A DNA stretch of 64,000 bases, from positions 15,314,001 through 15,378,000 of the forward strand of contig NC_091048.1 of assembly GCF_963966145.1 (NCBI RefSeq), in the 5' to 3' direction. Source of the stretch: Tenebrio molitor (lineage: Eukaryota; Arthropoda; Insecta; Coleoptera; Tenebrionidae). Below the pieces are notes generated by a model, which was not told the DNA's origin, ran no database searches, and saw only the letters and a program-made list of their open reading frames with translations. Both the position numbers and the translations under genes were made by a program. Below, piece after piece: positions 35,301-44,671 of the stretch. Numbering within the stretch: the stretch's first letter is position 1; every line of letters starts with the position of its first letter.

Positions 35301-37706
35301 AAGTATATCAATACCGCCTCGTAAACGTTTATTGTGAACATGAACAATGATTCGTTTAATGATTGTTCCATAATAACTCACTAAACTGTTGACTTCTAAA
35401 TCCATCCGAGATTGCAGTAGCACTTAATGACATTTTTTCAAAAAATGCCCTTATCAGTGAACATTCTGTATATTTCATCTAAGGCATCCAACTTAAATCA
35501 TCAATGAAGTTTGCTCGTTCTTACATCTGCGAGATATAATAGCCTTTCAGACTTATAATACGCCGTTGCATTTAATATTTAAGTTTGATGCAATTTCTTT
35601 TTAAATTTATTGTAAATAACTATACGAGTATGTTCTTTCTTAAATCATATATATGTATATTAAAATTTACTACAAATTCATCAATGATTTAAACTGGACC
35701 TGACCTGATCCAACATAAGATAATCACTTGGCATACAAATTACTTCGACAGTAATGTCAAGCATTAACTCGTTTTGTCGTTCATTAAATTAGATACTTTT
35801 GGAAAACCACCAACATTACGTTTTCACATTTAAAATATAACGATTTTTCTACTTCCACTTCAATAGTAAAAAAAATTAACTAAATCATGAATAAATTTAA
35901 ACCTGTACAAAATTCATACCTTAATCAGGGGCACCATGAGTCCAGCAGGCAGATCATAGTATGGCGCTGTCGGCATTAATTCTTCAACAACTGGAGGTTC
36001 CGGATTTGGAACAAATCCTGGAGGTGGTTTAGAAAAATCAGGAAAAACACCAGGAGGCGGGAAGAATCCTGGGGGTGGTTGTGAAAACGGATGATTGTCC
36101 ATTCCATTACTTGGTAAATGTACCAAACTCGGTGAATTTGGAGACTGGCCCAATGGCGGTGGTGGATGCGTTGTCAGATTCGGTGGCGGTATTGACGGAT
36201 TTATCGGAAGAAAATCACTTGGTTGCTGATTTGGAGGTGGATTCATTGTTTGAATTGGAAAACTCTGATTATTAGTTTGATTTTGAGCAGCAGCATTGTT
36301 CTGCTGACTCAAACTCTGAATAGTCTGTTGTAAACTAGCTTGAATAGTCTCTAATGGTATTATGTTTGTATTCTGGATTGGCGGTGGTGGCTGTTGTTGT
36401 TGTTGTTGCTGTTGTTCAATTGCCTGTTTCTGTTGTTGTAAATCAGCAATCTGTTGCATAGCATGGCAAACGAAAGCTTGATGTTGTGCCTGATAACTAT
36501 CATAGGTTGCTTTGGTTTGCTGAGCCAAAGTCGCAATTTCCGCAGCATATTTCATCATCTGGTGAGACTGATACTGTTGGTAGCTTTGAGTTGGTTGGCG
36601 CATTTTCTCAACAGTATTTGGATCTAAATAATTTGCTTTTGATTCCCATAATTTTAACAACTTTTCCAATTTTGCTCTTTGTTCTTCTGTTGCACTAATG
36701 TGAGCATTACAGAACATTGGGACAACCACTGACTCTAAAGCTTCTTTTAAATCATTTGCATTTTTTCTAGCACTATATAATATGAATTAAAAAAAAATCA
36801 AACATTATTTATTCACCAACTTGCTTACCAATGATGCAAGAGATCGTTGACCAAATAAATTACATGTAATTTTTGGGAGAAAACAGAGGCCTCAATCACT
36901 CTATAATATAAAATATGTATAAAAATTAACAAAATATATTTTCACTATCAAGGAAATAATTAAAATTTATTTCAGAAAAATATCTTACTTGAATAGTAAA
37001 GTGTGAACAATGCAGTAAGCTTTTTCTTTGTTACTAGCATGCTGCAAGAACCATGATTTTCCATTACTTATACTATCTTTTGTGCAACTTTCTATGATAG
37101 GCTGTAGAATACTGTAGATGTCTTGAAGATTTATATCACAATTGTCAGCTTCTTTTTGTAAAGCACCGGCTTCACACTTTGCCACAACTGCTTCTGCTTG
37201 AGCTTGTTGCTGTTGTAAAAGTACTGTATGTTGAGCAGATAAATTCTGTTCACTTTGTTTAATCTGTTCCTTTAAACTATCTTGCTGCAATGTTAACTGA
37301 TCAATCTCTGAATTATGCATTGTTGAAGGAGAATTCCAGTTGTTTGGACTATTTTCAATGATTCCTTGCTGCTTTAAAACTAAAACAATAATCCATTTCA
37401 AGACAAGCAAGAATTAATAAAGTTGCTTCAATACCTGTTTGCTCTGTTGTCACTTTGTACTGATAATAATTAAAATATTCGCCACCATATAAAAATTGGA
37501 ATTTTGGATTTCCTTTTTGTTTATTTTTAGTCATCTGTTCAAATTCTGGCCCATTTCTAGCAACAAATTGGGCTAGTTTGTCAATTATATTTCTTAATTC
37601 AGTATCTAACAACAAAACATAACCTCATTTATGCTTTTTCGCTCGGAATTAAATATATTTTTATAATAAAAGTCAACTCACCCTGCGGGGGCTGCGGCAA
37701 ATCCAT
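23348..37706 (-). CDS. CHERP: CHERP, SURP/CID/G-patch splicing factor
   Basis: Eight minus-strand coding exons join in phase: 37706-37682, 37605-37435, 37379-36989, 36900-36829, 36772-35920, 24331-24198, 24057-23692 and 23642-23348, giving about 768 residues. Order of domains: MDLPQPPQ start, SURP (LRNIIDKLAQFVARNGPEFE), CID (KEKAYCIVHTLLFKVIEASV, VIYLVNDLLHHC), a Gln-rich and Pro/Asn-rich middle with a run of nine Gln, the CHERP-specific block (PLDPKDIRLPPPAPPSDRLL), an RS domain (SRSKSRSRSRSPRTPRRR) and a G-patch (MGWGGSGLGANEQGID) ending DPYENFRKNK. CHERP associates with U2 snRNP and pre-mRNA splicing. Intron 5 is 11.6 kb and is almost entirely transposon-derived; the other introns are short. 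Confidence 0.95.
24772..25089. mobile_element. TIR element nested in the outer element
   Basis: The ends AAGTCAAAACGAAACATGAC and the complement of GTCATGTTTCGTTTTGACTT are a perfect inverted repeat flanked by TA. The interior is non-coding as far as I can see. Confidence 0.75.
25753..26629. mobile_element. TIR element inside the hAT element
   Basis: The ends AGGCCCGGTTTCTGG and the complement of CCAGAAACCGGGTCTT pair over about 15 bp, with ACCGGCC / CGGCCGTTAAG further in. A terminal fragment of the same family is at about 33480-33570 (CCAGAAACCGGGCCTTAA). It splits the hAT transposase. Confidence 0.7.
25876..26593. mobile_element. Innermost TIR element of the nested tower
   Basis: The ends CACAGAGGGGTATTGGACGG and the complement of CGTCTAATACTCCTCTGTG extend about 65 bp inward, through GTTGATCAAAAGTCGAAAAT. 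A 5-bp duplication CGGCC flanks it (25871-25875 and 26594-26598). The interior is AT-rich and non-coding. Confidence 0.8.
27526..27991. mobile_element. TIR element inserted in the preceding repeat
   Basis: The arms CGTGATTTTAAATGAATGTG and the complement of CAATCATTTAAAATCACCCG are inverted repeats followed by runs of seven T or A. The insertion point is after GGTACT of the host repeat. Confidence 0.55.
27682..27924. mobile_element. Second copy of the CAGTCGCGAGCAATAAA MITE
   Basis: It shares CAGTCGCGAGCAATAAATTT, GTCAAGGTCATTCTTTGACG and the AACCTACCATCATGTTGAAT block with 18779-19078, but the right half differs. It ends in TTTATTGCTCGCGC. Confidence 0.7.
28059..28200. mobile_element. Short relative of array member 1
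   Basis: The ends CAGGTTATTCACAAAAG and the complement of CTTATGTGAATAGCCCTG are flanked by TA. An interior GGGTTGCG and GCTCGTACT relate it to 17661-18094, with most of the centre missing. Confidence 0.6.
28670..29510 (+). pseudogene. Decayed Tc1/mariner-superfamily transposase
   Basis: Conceptual translation of the plus strand gives short collinear pieces in changing frames: SGREVSKTTRKSCSTIERVL near 28710, then ADIPGMKYY near 28998, then RPIEKLWARTPATIFTSLKR at about 29336 and KLAQECGEMLMKHTRHKF at about 29412. The order and the IE-x-x-W motif suit an IS630/Tc1/mariner transposase. Many stops. A 32-bp tandem duplication containing TATGTTTCTCTTAA follows at about 29484-29550. A partial copy of MITE array member 3 lies just upstream (28467-28670). 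Confidence 0.5.
29565..30065 (-). mobile_element. Internally deleted Tc1-like element
   Basis: The ends CTATGTGACAAAGAAAGGTA and the complement of TACCTTTCTTTGTCACGTAG are inverted repeats flanked by TA. The 501-bp body keeps only the 5' part of a transposase gene on the minus strand, so it looks like a deletion derivative that could be moved in trans. From 30066 to about 31090 I see no recognisable feature. Confidence 0.75.
29594..29854 (-). CDS. Transposase N-terminal HTH domain only
   Basis: Open frame of up to 86 residues (the apparent start is a non-ATG codon; an ATG is available at residue 11, MLRVRRLGHL). It reads LSQLSDCERGRIVGLRKAGL then SVREIARRTGRFVCTILRYH, the first helix-turn-helix of a Tc1-type paired-like DNA-binding domain, then an Arg-rich GTGRRRM linker and a stop. 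The catalytic DDE part is absent. If expressed it could bind the element's own ends without cutting. It is most likely a decaying fragment, but the frame is intact. Confidence 0.5.
   Translation of the reverse strand: MLKNIFVRREMLRVRRLGHLSQLSDCERGRIVGLRKAGLSVREIARRTGRFVCTILRYHQAWTQEGREHTARGTGRRRMTTENQDQ
31090..32040 (+). pseudogene. Dead mariner transposase
   Basis: Conceptual translation of the plus strand shows EDEKRPGRSISVSSPENIDA near 31240, LADRRIGLKPRK near 31310, NADQKRARVESS near 31466, the first catalytic region as VHFFDPETKQQSMEWKH near 31568, FRVQKSAGKVLASVFW near 31640, and SDYQLFPQLKK-like echoes near 31945. These are blocks of mariner (mauritiana-type) transposases in the right order. 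Frameshifts and in-frame stops break it. Only 31469-31852 is a longer open stretch. Confidence 0.75.
32052..32255. mobile_element. Palindromic TIR element
   Basis: The ends CGGTGTGATCAAGAATGACT and the complement of AGTCATTGTTGATCACGCTG extend through GAGTCTATTGG, with TA on both sides. It lies directly downstream of the dead mariner. Confidence 0.75.
32262..32391. mobile_element. Palindromic element
   Basis: ATTATACGAGTTTTATAAGA is repeated in inverted form as TCTTATAAAACGAGTGTAAT, with GTGACACGAG / CGAGTGTCAC inside. It is adjacent to the previous element. Confidence 0.6.
32788..33353. mobile_element. TIR element carrying a short ORF
   Basis: The ends TATAGGGCATTCATTTTAAA and the complement of TTTAAAATGAATGCTCTATA are inverted repeats that continue through TGTTGGGT. 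The element lies between an outer pair of inverted arms (around 32577-32620 and 33405-33445, TCTATAATTGATTCAAAAAA / TTTTTTAATCAATTATAGA), so two elements are nested. It contains the ORF at 33134-33334. Confidence 0.65.
33134..33334 (-). CDS. 66-residue ORF inside a TIR element
   Basis: It starts at an ATG that lies inside the terminal repeat and reads MLGFVIKLACFDTCPKLSES, then GPKIKEWWDRDQLLEDQV and a D/E/S-rich tail ending DSDED and TAA. The composition looks protein-like and not random, but I do not recognise a family. It could be a fragment of a transposase C-terminus captured during internal deletion. Expression is unknown. Confidence 0.3.
   Translation of the reverse strand: MLGFVIKLACFDTCPKLSESKTVFNIFGPKIKEWWDRDQLLEDQVKPLVFVANTGESSSEFDSDED
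33861..34183. mobile_element. CGGGCCTTCAAATAAAT TIR element
   Basis: The left arm CGGGCCTTCAAATAAATATA and the complement of the right arm AATTTATTTGAAGGCCCG are inverted repeats. The body is non-coding. It interrupts the host repeat after GAGAAAGTAGTA. Confidence 0.65.
34185..34546. mobile_element. CTATGGCGGACAATAAA MITE
   Basis: The ends TACTATGGCGGACAATAAAT and the complement of ATTTATTGTCCGCCATAGTA are perfect inverted repeats, with ACCGGC / GCCGGCC further in. It abuts the next MITE, sharing GTAC. Confidence 0.8.
34544..34668. mobile_element. Palindromic MITE, second GGCCGGCAAAA copy
   Basis: GTACAATGGCCGGCACAAAA and the complement of TTTTTTGCCGGCCATTGTAC form arms of about 45 bp. It matches 17512-17632 closely, including TAGCCATCA and the GTGATGGCTAA block. 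Confidence 0.8.
34693..35170. mobile_element. CAGGGTGTCC TIR element with readable empty site
   Basis: The ends CAGGGTGTCCCAAAAATAAC and the complement of GCTATTTTTTGGACACCCTG are inverted repeats flanked by TA, and GGACTAAC / GTTAGTCC lies just inside. The interrupted host sequence GAAATATATCC is intact at 47814-47824, so this is a precise TA insertion. Confidence 0.85.
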
Positions 37707-38163
37707 TATATGTTTAATTCAAAACATGGTTTAAGTTACAAACATTAATATTTTTAGAAATACGAGCTTATTTGAAAATTGGCAAAAGCTTCCCAAAAAA
37801 ATGCACCATCGACGACAAACAGTCAAGCCAACACAAAAAGAGTCTATGACAAAAAGCATTGAATTGAATTGTTTTAACCTTTACTATTACGAGTTTGAAA
37901 ATGAATTGTAATCATATTATATTTATTAAATCTGACTTTATATAACTCTAATTATATAGTGTCTTAATTTAATAATGTACTTACTTTTGATAATCTACAC
38001 TTGGAAATCAGCCAATATTGGTAGCATTGCTTTGGCGGCCTACTTGAATTTTTACTATCAGACAAAAAAACTTATTATTACCTTGGTAATGACGGAAGCA
38101 CTAATGAATTTTCAAGTATCATTTCATTCACATCATAAGTTCATTCAAAAAAACTAATTCATC
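37707..38163. promoter_or_regulatory. Head-to-head intergenic region, CHERP / THEG-like
   Basis: 457 bp separate the CHERP ATG (minus strand) from the THEG-like ATG (plus strand). The orientation implies that both promoters lie here. No distinct motif or repeat was recognised. Confidence 0.5.
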
Positions 38164-39228
38164 ATGTTGAAATTAGATATTTTAGTTCATCCTACATTTT
38201 CCGAACCAAAAGTAGTTGCTGCTGAACCGAAACGTAAAACTCTAAAAAAATGGAGATTTCCTTGGAGAATTAACATGTTATCTCTGCCAAAGCATCCAGC
38301 ACTAAAATATACGCCTCCACCACCTGAAGTTTTCAAGACATTTGGACCGGTAGAAGCCGGTGTAGAATTTCGTAGCGATCAGTTAGCAAGACCATTCCTC
38401 AGGTTTCTTTTACGATATGCAATTGCAACTTCATAGTTATTATTAATTTTAACTACAGGAAACTATACGAAAATAGAAGATTGTATCACGAGCGGGGACC
38501 CAAATATATCAAGAGGGTAAACAAAACATTAGAGAAATCTTGGGATTCCATTTACAACTATTACCGTAAGAAATTAAGGGAGAGGAAACTTAAGCGGTTA
38601 AGGTAACACAACATCACTGTACGAGTAAAATATCTTATGACACTATTTATTAGACGCAAATTAGAGAAAAAGAAAGCTAAAAAACCAAAAGGTAAAGAGT
38701 TAGAAAAAATAGAAAACATGAAAAAGGAGCATTTAAAAAAATTAGCAAACCCTAAAAAACTTTGCCTACCGGAAAAAATACCTCGAAAATGGAAGGCCCT
38801 TGAAGACCTCGCGCCTACTATTGATACTCTTGCTCAGCCAAAAATGTATCATATAGTACCACCGCGTGAAATTGGGAAAGTAAACTCTAAAGCTTTAGTG
38901 TATGACATAACAGAGCCAATACTGAAATTAGCTCAAATACCTGAAAGAATGAAACAACGCCATTCAGAGCCTCTTTTGCAAGGATACGTCAAGAAAGGGG
39001 CACTAACAGCTAAATGTACGTGCTATGTTTTTTGTTTATTCTCTTTTTCATGACATTACTTTAGGCACGCCGAGAATTGAAAAACTAGCACAACCCTCTT
39101 TCAGTGCAAGAGAAGCAAAGAAACATGACGAAGACAAATACGATCCATGGATTATTTCTCCAACTGCTTTGAAATACAAACCATCAGCTAGGATTCTTGA
39201 ACTCGCTAAACCACTTGAAAGGGATTAG
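38164..39228 (+). CDS. THEG-repeat protein (sperm microtubule-associated type)
   Basis: Four exons join in phase: 38164-38402, 38459-38602, 38654-39015 and 39065-39228, giving about 302 residues. The protein is Lys/Pro-rich and carries spaced short motifs of the LAxP type: LSLPKHPALKY, QLARPFLRK, LANPKKLCLP, TLAQPKMYHI, LKLAQIPERM, EKLAQPSFSA and LELAKPLERD. This spacing is typical of THEG (testicular haploid expressed gene) repeats, found in sperm flagellar microtubule-associated proteins. The family is inferred from the repeat pattern; an individual orthologue cannot be named. It is head to head with CHERP and convergent with AP1G1. Confidence 0.8.
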
Positions 39229-39617
39229 TTGCTTTAGGTATTTACAGTTTATTGATCTAAAGTTATGGACGCAAATAACATTGTATAACAAAATAAGCAC
39301 TGAAATTAATGTTTCTCGCATTGAAAAAGGGTATAAATAAAAATTATTATAGCTAATAGATATTAATGATAAAAGTAACAATAAAATTGCATCGGGGTTC
39401 AATTATGGAAAAAAAATCTAATCGAAAAGTGCCTAAAAATTAATTAAGTACTCAATATTAAAAACAATTATTTACAATGTCTCACTAAAAAATAACTAAA
39501 TCTAATTATAGAAAATATTACATTTCAGTTATACAGTCTACAATAAAAAATAGACTTGTATGTATATTTATAAATATGTAACATGAGAAAATTCACAGAT
39601 TATTAGCCAGTTTTCCG
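39229..39617. other. Convergent 3' flanks of THEG-like gene and AP1G1
   Basis: AT-rich DNA with AATAAA at about 39339 (plus strand) and TTTATT on the other strand. It presumably contains both 3' UTRs. No repeat or ORF was recognised. Confidence 0.4.
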
Positions 39618-42600
39618 TCAATCCCAAATCTCCGTTGGGAAATTATTCACCTCAGTCTGGACTTGTACTGGATTGCCGTCGATTGTGTATGATAACCTTA
39701 TCCTCATTTTTAACGTGCTCTGTTGAAACATATCTTTGTAGTTAAAACAGAAACTTCCAAATTATCCTTTTTTACCTTATTCGGATTAGTTACCCTCAAC
39801 ACCTGCGTGATTTGTCCGTTCGGACCCATAATAGTGCCCGAAGGAGACATCATTTGCAACTGGAATGTCTAAAAATATCGGGTATTTAACAATCACACTA
39901 CAGATGTTACCCACTATACAGTACAGTACTGTACAAATGAATCAATAATTCTGTTTTAATCGTTTTTAACAACTGTCTACATCCATAAATAATTGTGGGA
40001 TTTAATAAATAAAATGTCAATATATTCACAAAAATTACCACAAAGTGTTTGTACAAAATGCCAACGAGAATATATTTAAAAATAACAGCCTACCTTAGGA
40101 ACTGCCGCTTGAAATAGAAAATCGGTCATAGTAGATAACGTCTGATTAGTTGCTACCGCATTTATTGTTAAAGTGTTACTATCTGGCACTTTATCCAATG
40201 AGAAACACATGTTTAATCCATCCTTATCATAAGCCGTGATTATAGGCACATCTTTTTCTTAAAAGAAAAAACAATTACATAGAACACCGACTCGTGTGAT
40301 TGCCTTTTACCATTTACTGCCTTTGTGTTGCTCAACAAATCTCCTCCTATGAAATTCGAATTTTGATTAATTACTAACGGTAAGCTGCCGTTATTATTCT
40401 CCACAATCAAACCTAGGTTTGTGGAATCAGTTACGGGGAGAGATTGTAAGGCTGGTGTGTCTATGTTATCCATTTCATTAAATAAATCCAATAAATCTAC
40501 TTTGTTGCTAGTCGTAGTTGTAGTAGAAACCGGTTGTGGCGTTGTTGTCGTGCCTCCGAAATCAACCAACAGATCCAACAAAGCGTTCTGACCATAAATA
40601 TCACAATTCTTAGTTAATTAATACTAAAGTGGCAACTGGACAGAAGAAATGTCCAGTATACTCACCGAATCACTGTTAACATGTTGAGGACTCTCCTCTG
40701 GTGATTTAACTTCACTTTCAATATCCCCATTTGTTTGCGGTTCTCCGCTTTGTCGCACTATTTCCATTGGTGGCATTCTCTCCAAAAGAGATGGTCTTAA
40801 ATGAGAATACTTGCCGAAAAACTGTGAAAATTCGACCCCTCTTTGTTGCAACTCTATATGCAAACTTGAACAGAACGAACTTATAATTTGTTGAATTTTG
40901 CTAGAAAAAAAAATTATACTACCGACTCATACTTTACAATCAAGTCATACTTATTGGTACTTGTAAATCTAGTGCTTAGCTTGGTGAGGGACATCAAAGC
41001 ATACTGTTTGGTAGTAGTGGTGTTTTGGGGAGACCATAAGAGTTTTTGATATAAATCGATTACTTGTTCCTCAGTAGGTGGAACAACACCACTGTCATCG
41101 TCAATGGAAACTTGCAGAAGCTGATCTCCATATTCACCTATAGCCCATACAGCCACCTGAGTTAAGGGCTGCTTGTCCATTAAATCCTCTGAGAGGGCTT
41201 TATACAATTGCAAAGTCATATAAGGTTGCTGATTAGTGCTTTCTGAAATTAGCTGAATTGTTGAAGAAATGACGTCGTCTCGAACGTAGTTGCCCGCCTA
41301 CAATTAAAACATTATCAAACACCTAATTTCAAATGATTTTGTAATAAATGAAATGATCTTCCCACACAGTAGGATTACAATTATGTACATGCGTGAAATA
41401 CAAGAATTATCATTATACATGAGAATCGTTTAACGAAAATAATATGGAAAAATACAAATATGCAACTTTGAAATTCGTCAAAATACAAAATAAATTATGC
41501 AAAAAAAATTCATTTGAACATTTCATTTACTTACCCCAACTAAAACTTTAAGTAAGGTATCCAAATGCCATCTTTTATTTGGTGAAAACCTTTCTGCCGA
41601 CATGACTATATTCGACGAGCAATGCGCTTTAAATTCAGGATCCGCCTTCTCCAGGAACGTTATCAATTCTTTCATCATCGTTCTAATATTCTGCGAATTA
41701 ACTAGAGCAAAAGACAATTCCATGGCCCTTTTCCTGATTGAAATATCTGGATCTTTCAAACATTCCAGAATTGTTGATCTGTGTCTTTGCACCGCTGAAG
41801 TATCAACGTGTACCGTTCTCAGTAACGTATTCAACGCCACGTAGCGAATATTTTTGTCGTTATTCAAGAGAAACCTCCCTAAAATATTAACCGCAAGTAC
41901 CCGCAAACCGCCTTCAGATTTGATGTCCATTATTGATAACACAGTCTCATATAAAATAGTGTTGCCCACGTTTTTACTTGTTTCTGTATTTGTAGCGACT
42001 TGAGCTAAAATATCGTTCATAGCTTCAGAGGCATCAGCATCATTTCTACCCAAGACTCTCAAAAGTTTCAAGATTTTCACTTGCAAAAATGGGTCGCTAA
42101 CACCGGAAACATCATGATCCGGTGAATATCCGGCCAAAATCAAGTTTTTCAGGATCCGAACAAGATTAGGTACAATCTGAAAAAAAAAAACACGATTTCT
42201 TCAGAAGAAGTGAAAAACCGAATTTGTTAAAAAAGAATGTATGAAAGTCTGCCAAAAAAGTGGGAAATGTTAGTTCTAATACTCAAACTCATTAGGATGA
42301 CAAACAAATATTTTCTTACAGTTCTGTGTTTTATTTCAAACTGAAAAAAAAAGAAAAATATAATTATAATAAAATAACTTGGTACGATTTACAACTTTTA
42401 TAAAAAAAAAATATCACAAGTCAGCTTCTATCATAAGATGTCGTAAATCTTTTTCAACACTTTTACACAGAATGGACCAAAGTGTATGTATAAAAAATAA
42501 AAACAAAAGAGAGTATTAATGATAATTAGAATAAAAATCAGAACTATATGAAATAAAGTTCTTTGTAACAGAATTTTCAACTTTTGCCATAATGGTCAAT

Positions 42601-43873
42601 TTGTCTGGGTTAGAATAAATGAAACTGTTTTGTTTCTCTCAGTGATGATCGATTTCATAAAAAATGATATTGATCCATTCTGTTACAGCAAAACAAGCAA
42701 TGACTGTTGCAATACGCGAAATTGTGCACTTATAAGCGGGGAAACATCCGCATACCTCACACTTAGCACAGTCCTAGATAAAATAATACAATTAGCTCAA
42801 CATTAACAAACATCAGCTAGATTTCTTAAACACTTCACTTTCATTCAAATGCCAACACCAATTTCTAAGATTTTCTGTCAATAATGTAAATGCACTTAAA
42901 TTTTAAAAGAAAACCCTCTTAAGCTGGACAGCATATTCGACTTACTTTCTTAAAGTGATTTAAAGTATCCGGACTGTTTTCACACATCTCCGTGATCAAA
43001 GTAACTCCCGTTATCAGCACACCTACAAAATCATGGTAAATAAAAATTTGGTTAAGCTACAGTAAGTAGACCATGGTTTTTTTCAGACAACAAGCTTCGT
43101 GTTGCTGGTAGAAATATTTCCATGAGTTCAGGCACTCTTTTAATAATTCGGAAAGCACACAAAGCAGCTTTTTTCCTAATATAGGCATTAGGAGACTTCA
43201 TTAATCTCTCAACTTCTCCAGCTAAATCTCTCGCCATTTCTGGTGAGGCAATCGCCCCTAAAGTACACAAAGCCAATCCAACAACAAATTGTGTTGTCGA
43301 GTTTAGATCACTAAAAAGTTCAACATAAGCAAAAATGAAATGTCAATTAAAGAGCATACTTTTTTAAACAGTTTGTTATCAGCAAATGAACATCTTGTCT
43401 TTCATCTAATAACAACATAGCTCCTAAATATCCAATTCGTTTATCTGTGAATCTTGAACTCGCGATTAATTTGAGACATTCTAATTGGCCAAAATGTGCG
43501 GGATAACCTAACATGTGTATATAAAGGAGCTTGGCAATGTTACGACACCTCCAGACTGAATCTTCTTCACGAAAAGTTGATCTGATATAAGCGCACTCTT
43601 TGTTAACAACGCTACGTTCTTCGGCCGCAGTCCGGGCGGCCCGAATTTGTCGAATTAAATCTCTTAAACGCATGGGGGTGGGCATGCGAACTGAAAATAT
43701 AAAAAGTTTGCTAGAAATTACTAATTTATGATAAATTACCTCGTTCAATGGCTTCGTTCACCGCTTGTTTAATCGTGGCCATATTAAAGGCCGGATTGAA
43801 CCTGAAACGACGGCAATTAAGACACTTTTCCTTCAATGTAGGGGGTTATTTACCCGTGTTCTGAAGCGTTCAT
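39618..43873 (-). CDS. AP1G1: AP-1 complex subunit gamma (gamma-adaptin)
   Basis: Large subunit of the clathrin adaptor AP-1, acting at the trans-Golgi network and endosomes. Twelve coding exons join in phase: 43873-43854, 43801-43740, 43690-43360, 43310-43072, 43022-42946, 42176-41535, 41297-40951, 40900-40666, 40587-40311, 40257-40094, 39868-39776 and 39719-39618 (about 862 residues; 849 if translation starts at the ATG at 43782). The trunk is nearly identical to known gamma-adaptins (MPTPMRLRDLIRQIRAARTA, LEVEL signals such as FTDKRIGYLGAMLLLDERQD, TSKNVGNTILYETVLSIMDI, LSTRFTSTN|NKIQQIISS). The hinge carries clathrin-box-like LLDLL/LLDLF motifs. The ear runs from KDVPIITAYDKDGLNMCF to VNNFPTEIW at the C-terminus. 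Two in-phase microexon candidates lie in the intron 42177-42945. Confidence 0.95.
42320..42340 (-). other. Candidate 21-nt microexon in AP1G1
   Basis: On the minus strand a T-rich acceptor (ctttttttttcag) is followed by 21 nt coding FEIKHRT and a gtaagaa donor. The length is a multiple of three and the flanking introns are phase 0, so inclusion would add seven residues between NHFKK and IVPNLV of the trunk without a frameshift. No transcript evidence. Confidence 0.4.
42756..42773 (-). other. Candidate 18-nt microexon in AP1G1
   Basis: On the minus strand, attttatctag is followed by 18 nt coding DCAKCE and a gtatgc donor. Like the 21-nt candidate, it is phase 0 and would insert at the same point of the trunk. 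The splice sites are weaker. No transcript evidence. Confidence 0.3.
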
Positions 43874-44671
43874 GTTGCGGTTTTTTTTAGCAGAGCGATA
43901 CACAAAGGTTAATTAAAGAGCAAACAACACATAAACATCGGTCGTTTTCGATTATTAGTTATTTTGAACGCGTATTATTTACAACTATTCACCTGTAATT
44001 TTTACACCTCACTCATTTGACAGGTGTCACCAAATGTACGATAATTCACTGGATTTTCGAAAGTAAATGATATTTACCACTTACCACCCAACACAAATTC
44101 CTTTCAAATTAAAAAATTATTATACGAACTACTTTATTGTAAATATTAGACCATCCCATAGGTTTAACTTTGACAAGACAGACATATATGCAATATGGCC
44201 GGCTTCTGACGTCACACCTGTCGACGTCTCAAGAACGTAAAACACCGCATTTAAAATTGAAGTCGATTGAAACATAAAAAATCTATTGCTAAGATCTTTT
44301 TTAATGGTTTTCTTCAAATTTCAAACAATTGTAGTCGATGATGTTATCGGTGTGAAAAGAAACAATTGGTAAAACAAAAGCTACAAATGGAGTGCCACAG
44401 TACCACAATTGTTGCAAATATGACGCACACATTTTTAACAAAAGCCGCTGATTTGTGTACAAAACAGAAGCTTTTACCTTCGATTTAATTCTGGGGGTAA
44501 AACGCTCCATTCGCTTTCATAATATGGATACATTTTGGTATATGAAATATTCTTGTGAACGTATATATAAACACCTGCTCAGAATGTGATAACTAAAAGA
44601 TAAGAGCTCACACAGTTATTTTATCTTTTATTTACTTTGTTAGCTTACAGATTATGTATTGGATAACAAAA
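43874..44671. other. Region between AP1G1 start and ARFRP1 stop
   Basis: This 0.8 kb holds the AP1G1 promoter side and the ARFRP1 3' flank (both genes on the minus strand). No recognised repeat or ORF. Confidence 0.35.

Larger units (their letters stand above)
33792..35307. mobile_element. CCAGCGAGATTGG-family element with four insertions
   Basis: The left end (TTTGTCCAGCGAGAGATTGG, then ATAAAAATCACTAAATT) and right end (TTCTAGTGCATTTTGTAGTG to CCCTGGGCGAAGT) match the compact 219-bp copy at 47723-47941. The extra 1.3 kb consists of elements at 33861-34183, 34185-34546, 34544-34668 and 34693-35170. Bases 35308-35919 hold no recognisable feature. Confidence 0.75.

Noticed and set aside
40945..40950. 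Later donors (at TATGA or ATT) for AP1G1 exon ending near 40951
   Set aside because: They would leave introns of only 26-38 nt or break the frame. The donor at AATAA|gtatga gives a 50-nt intron and restores the conserved NKIQQII reading.
42756..42773. Zinc-knuckle (CxxC) reading of DCAKCE
   Set aside because: A single CxxC in six residues is not a domain. Only the splice-phase argument is retained.
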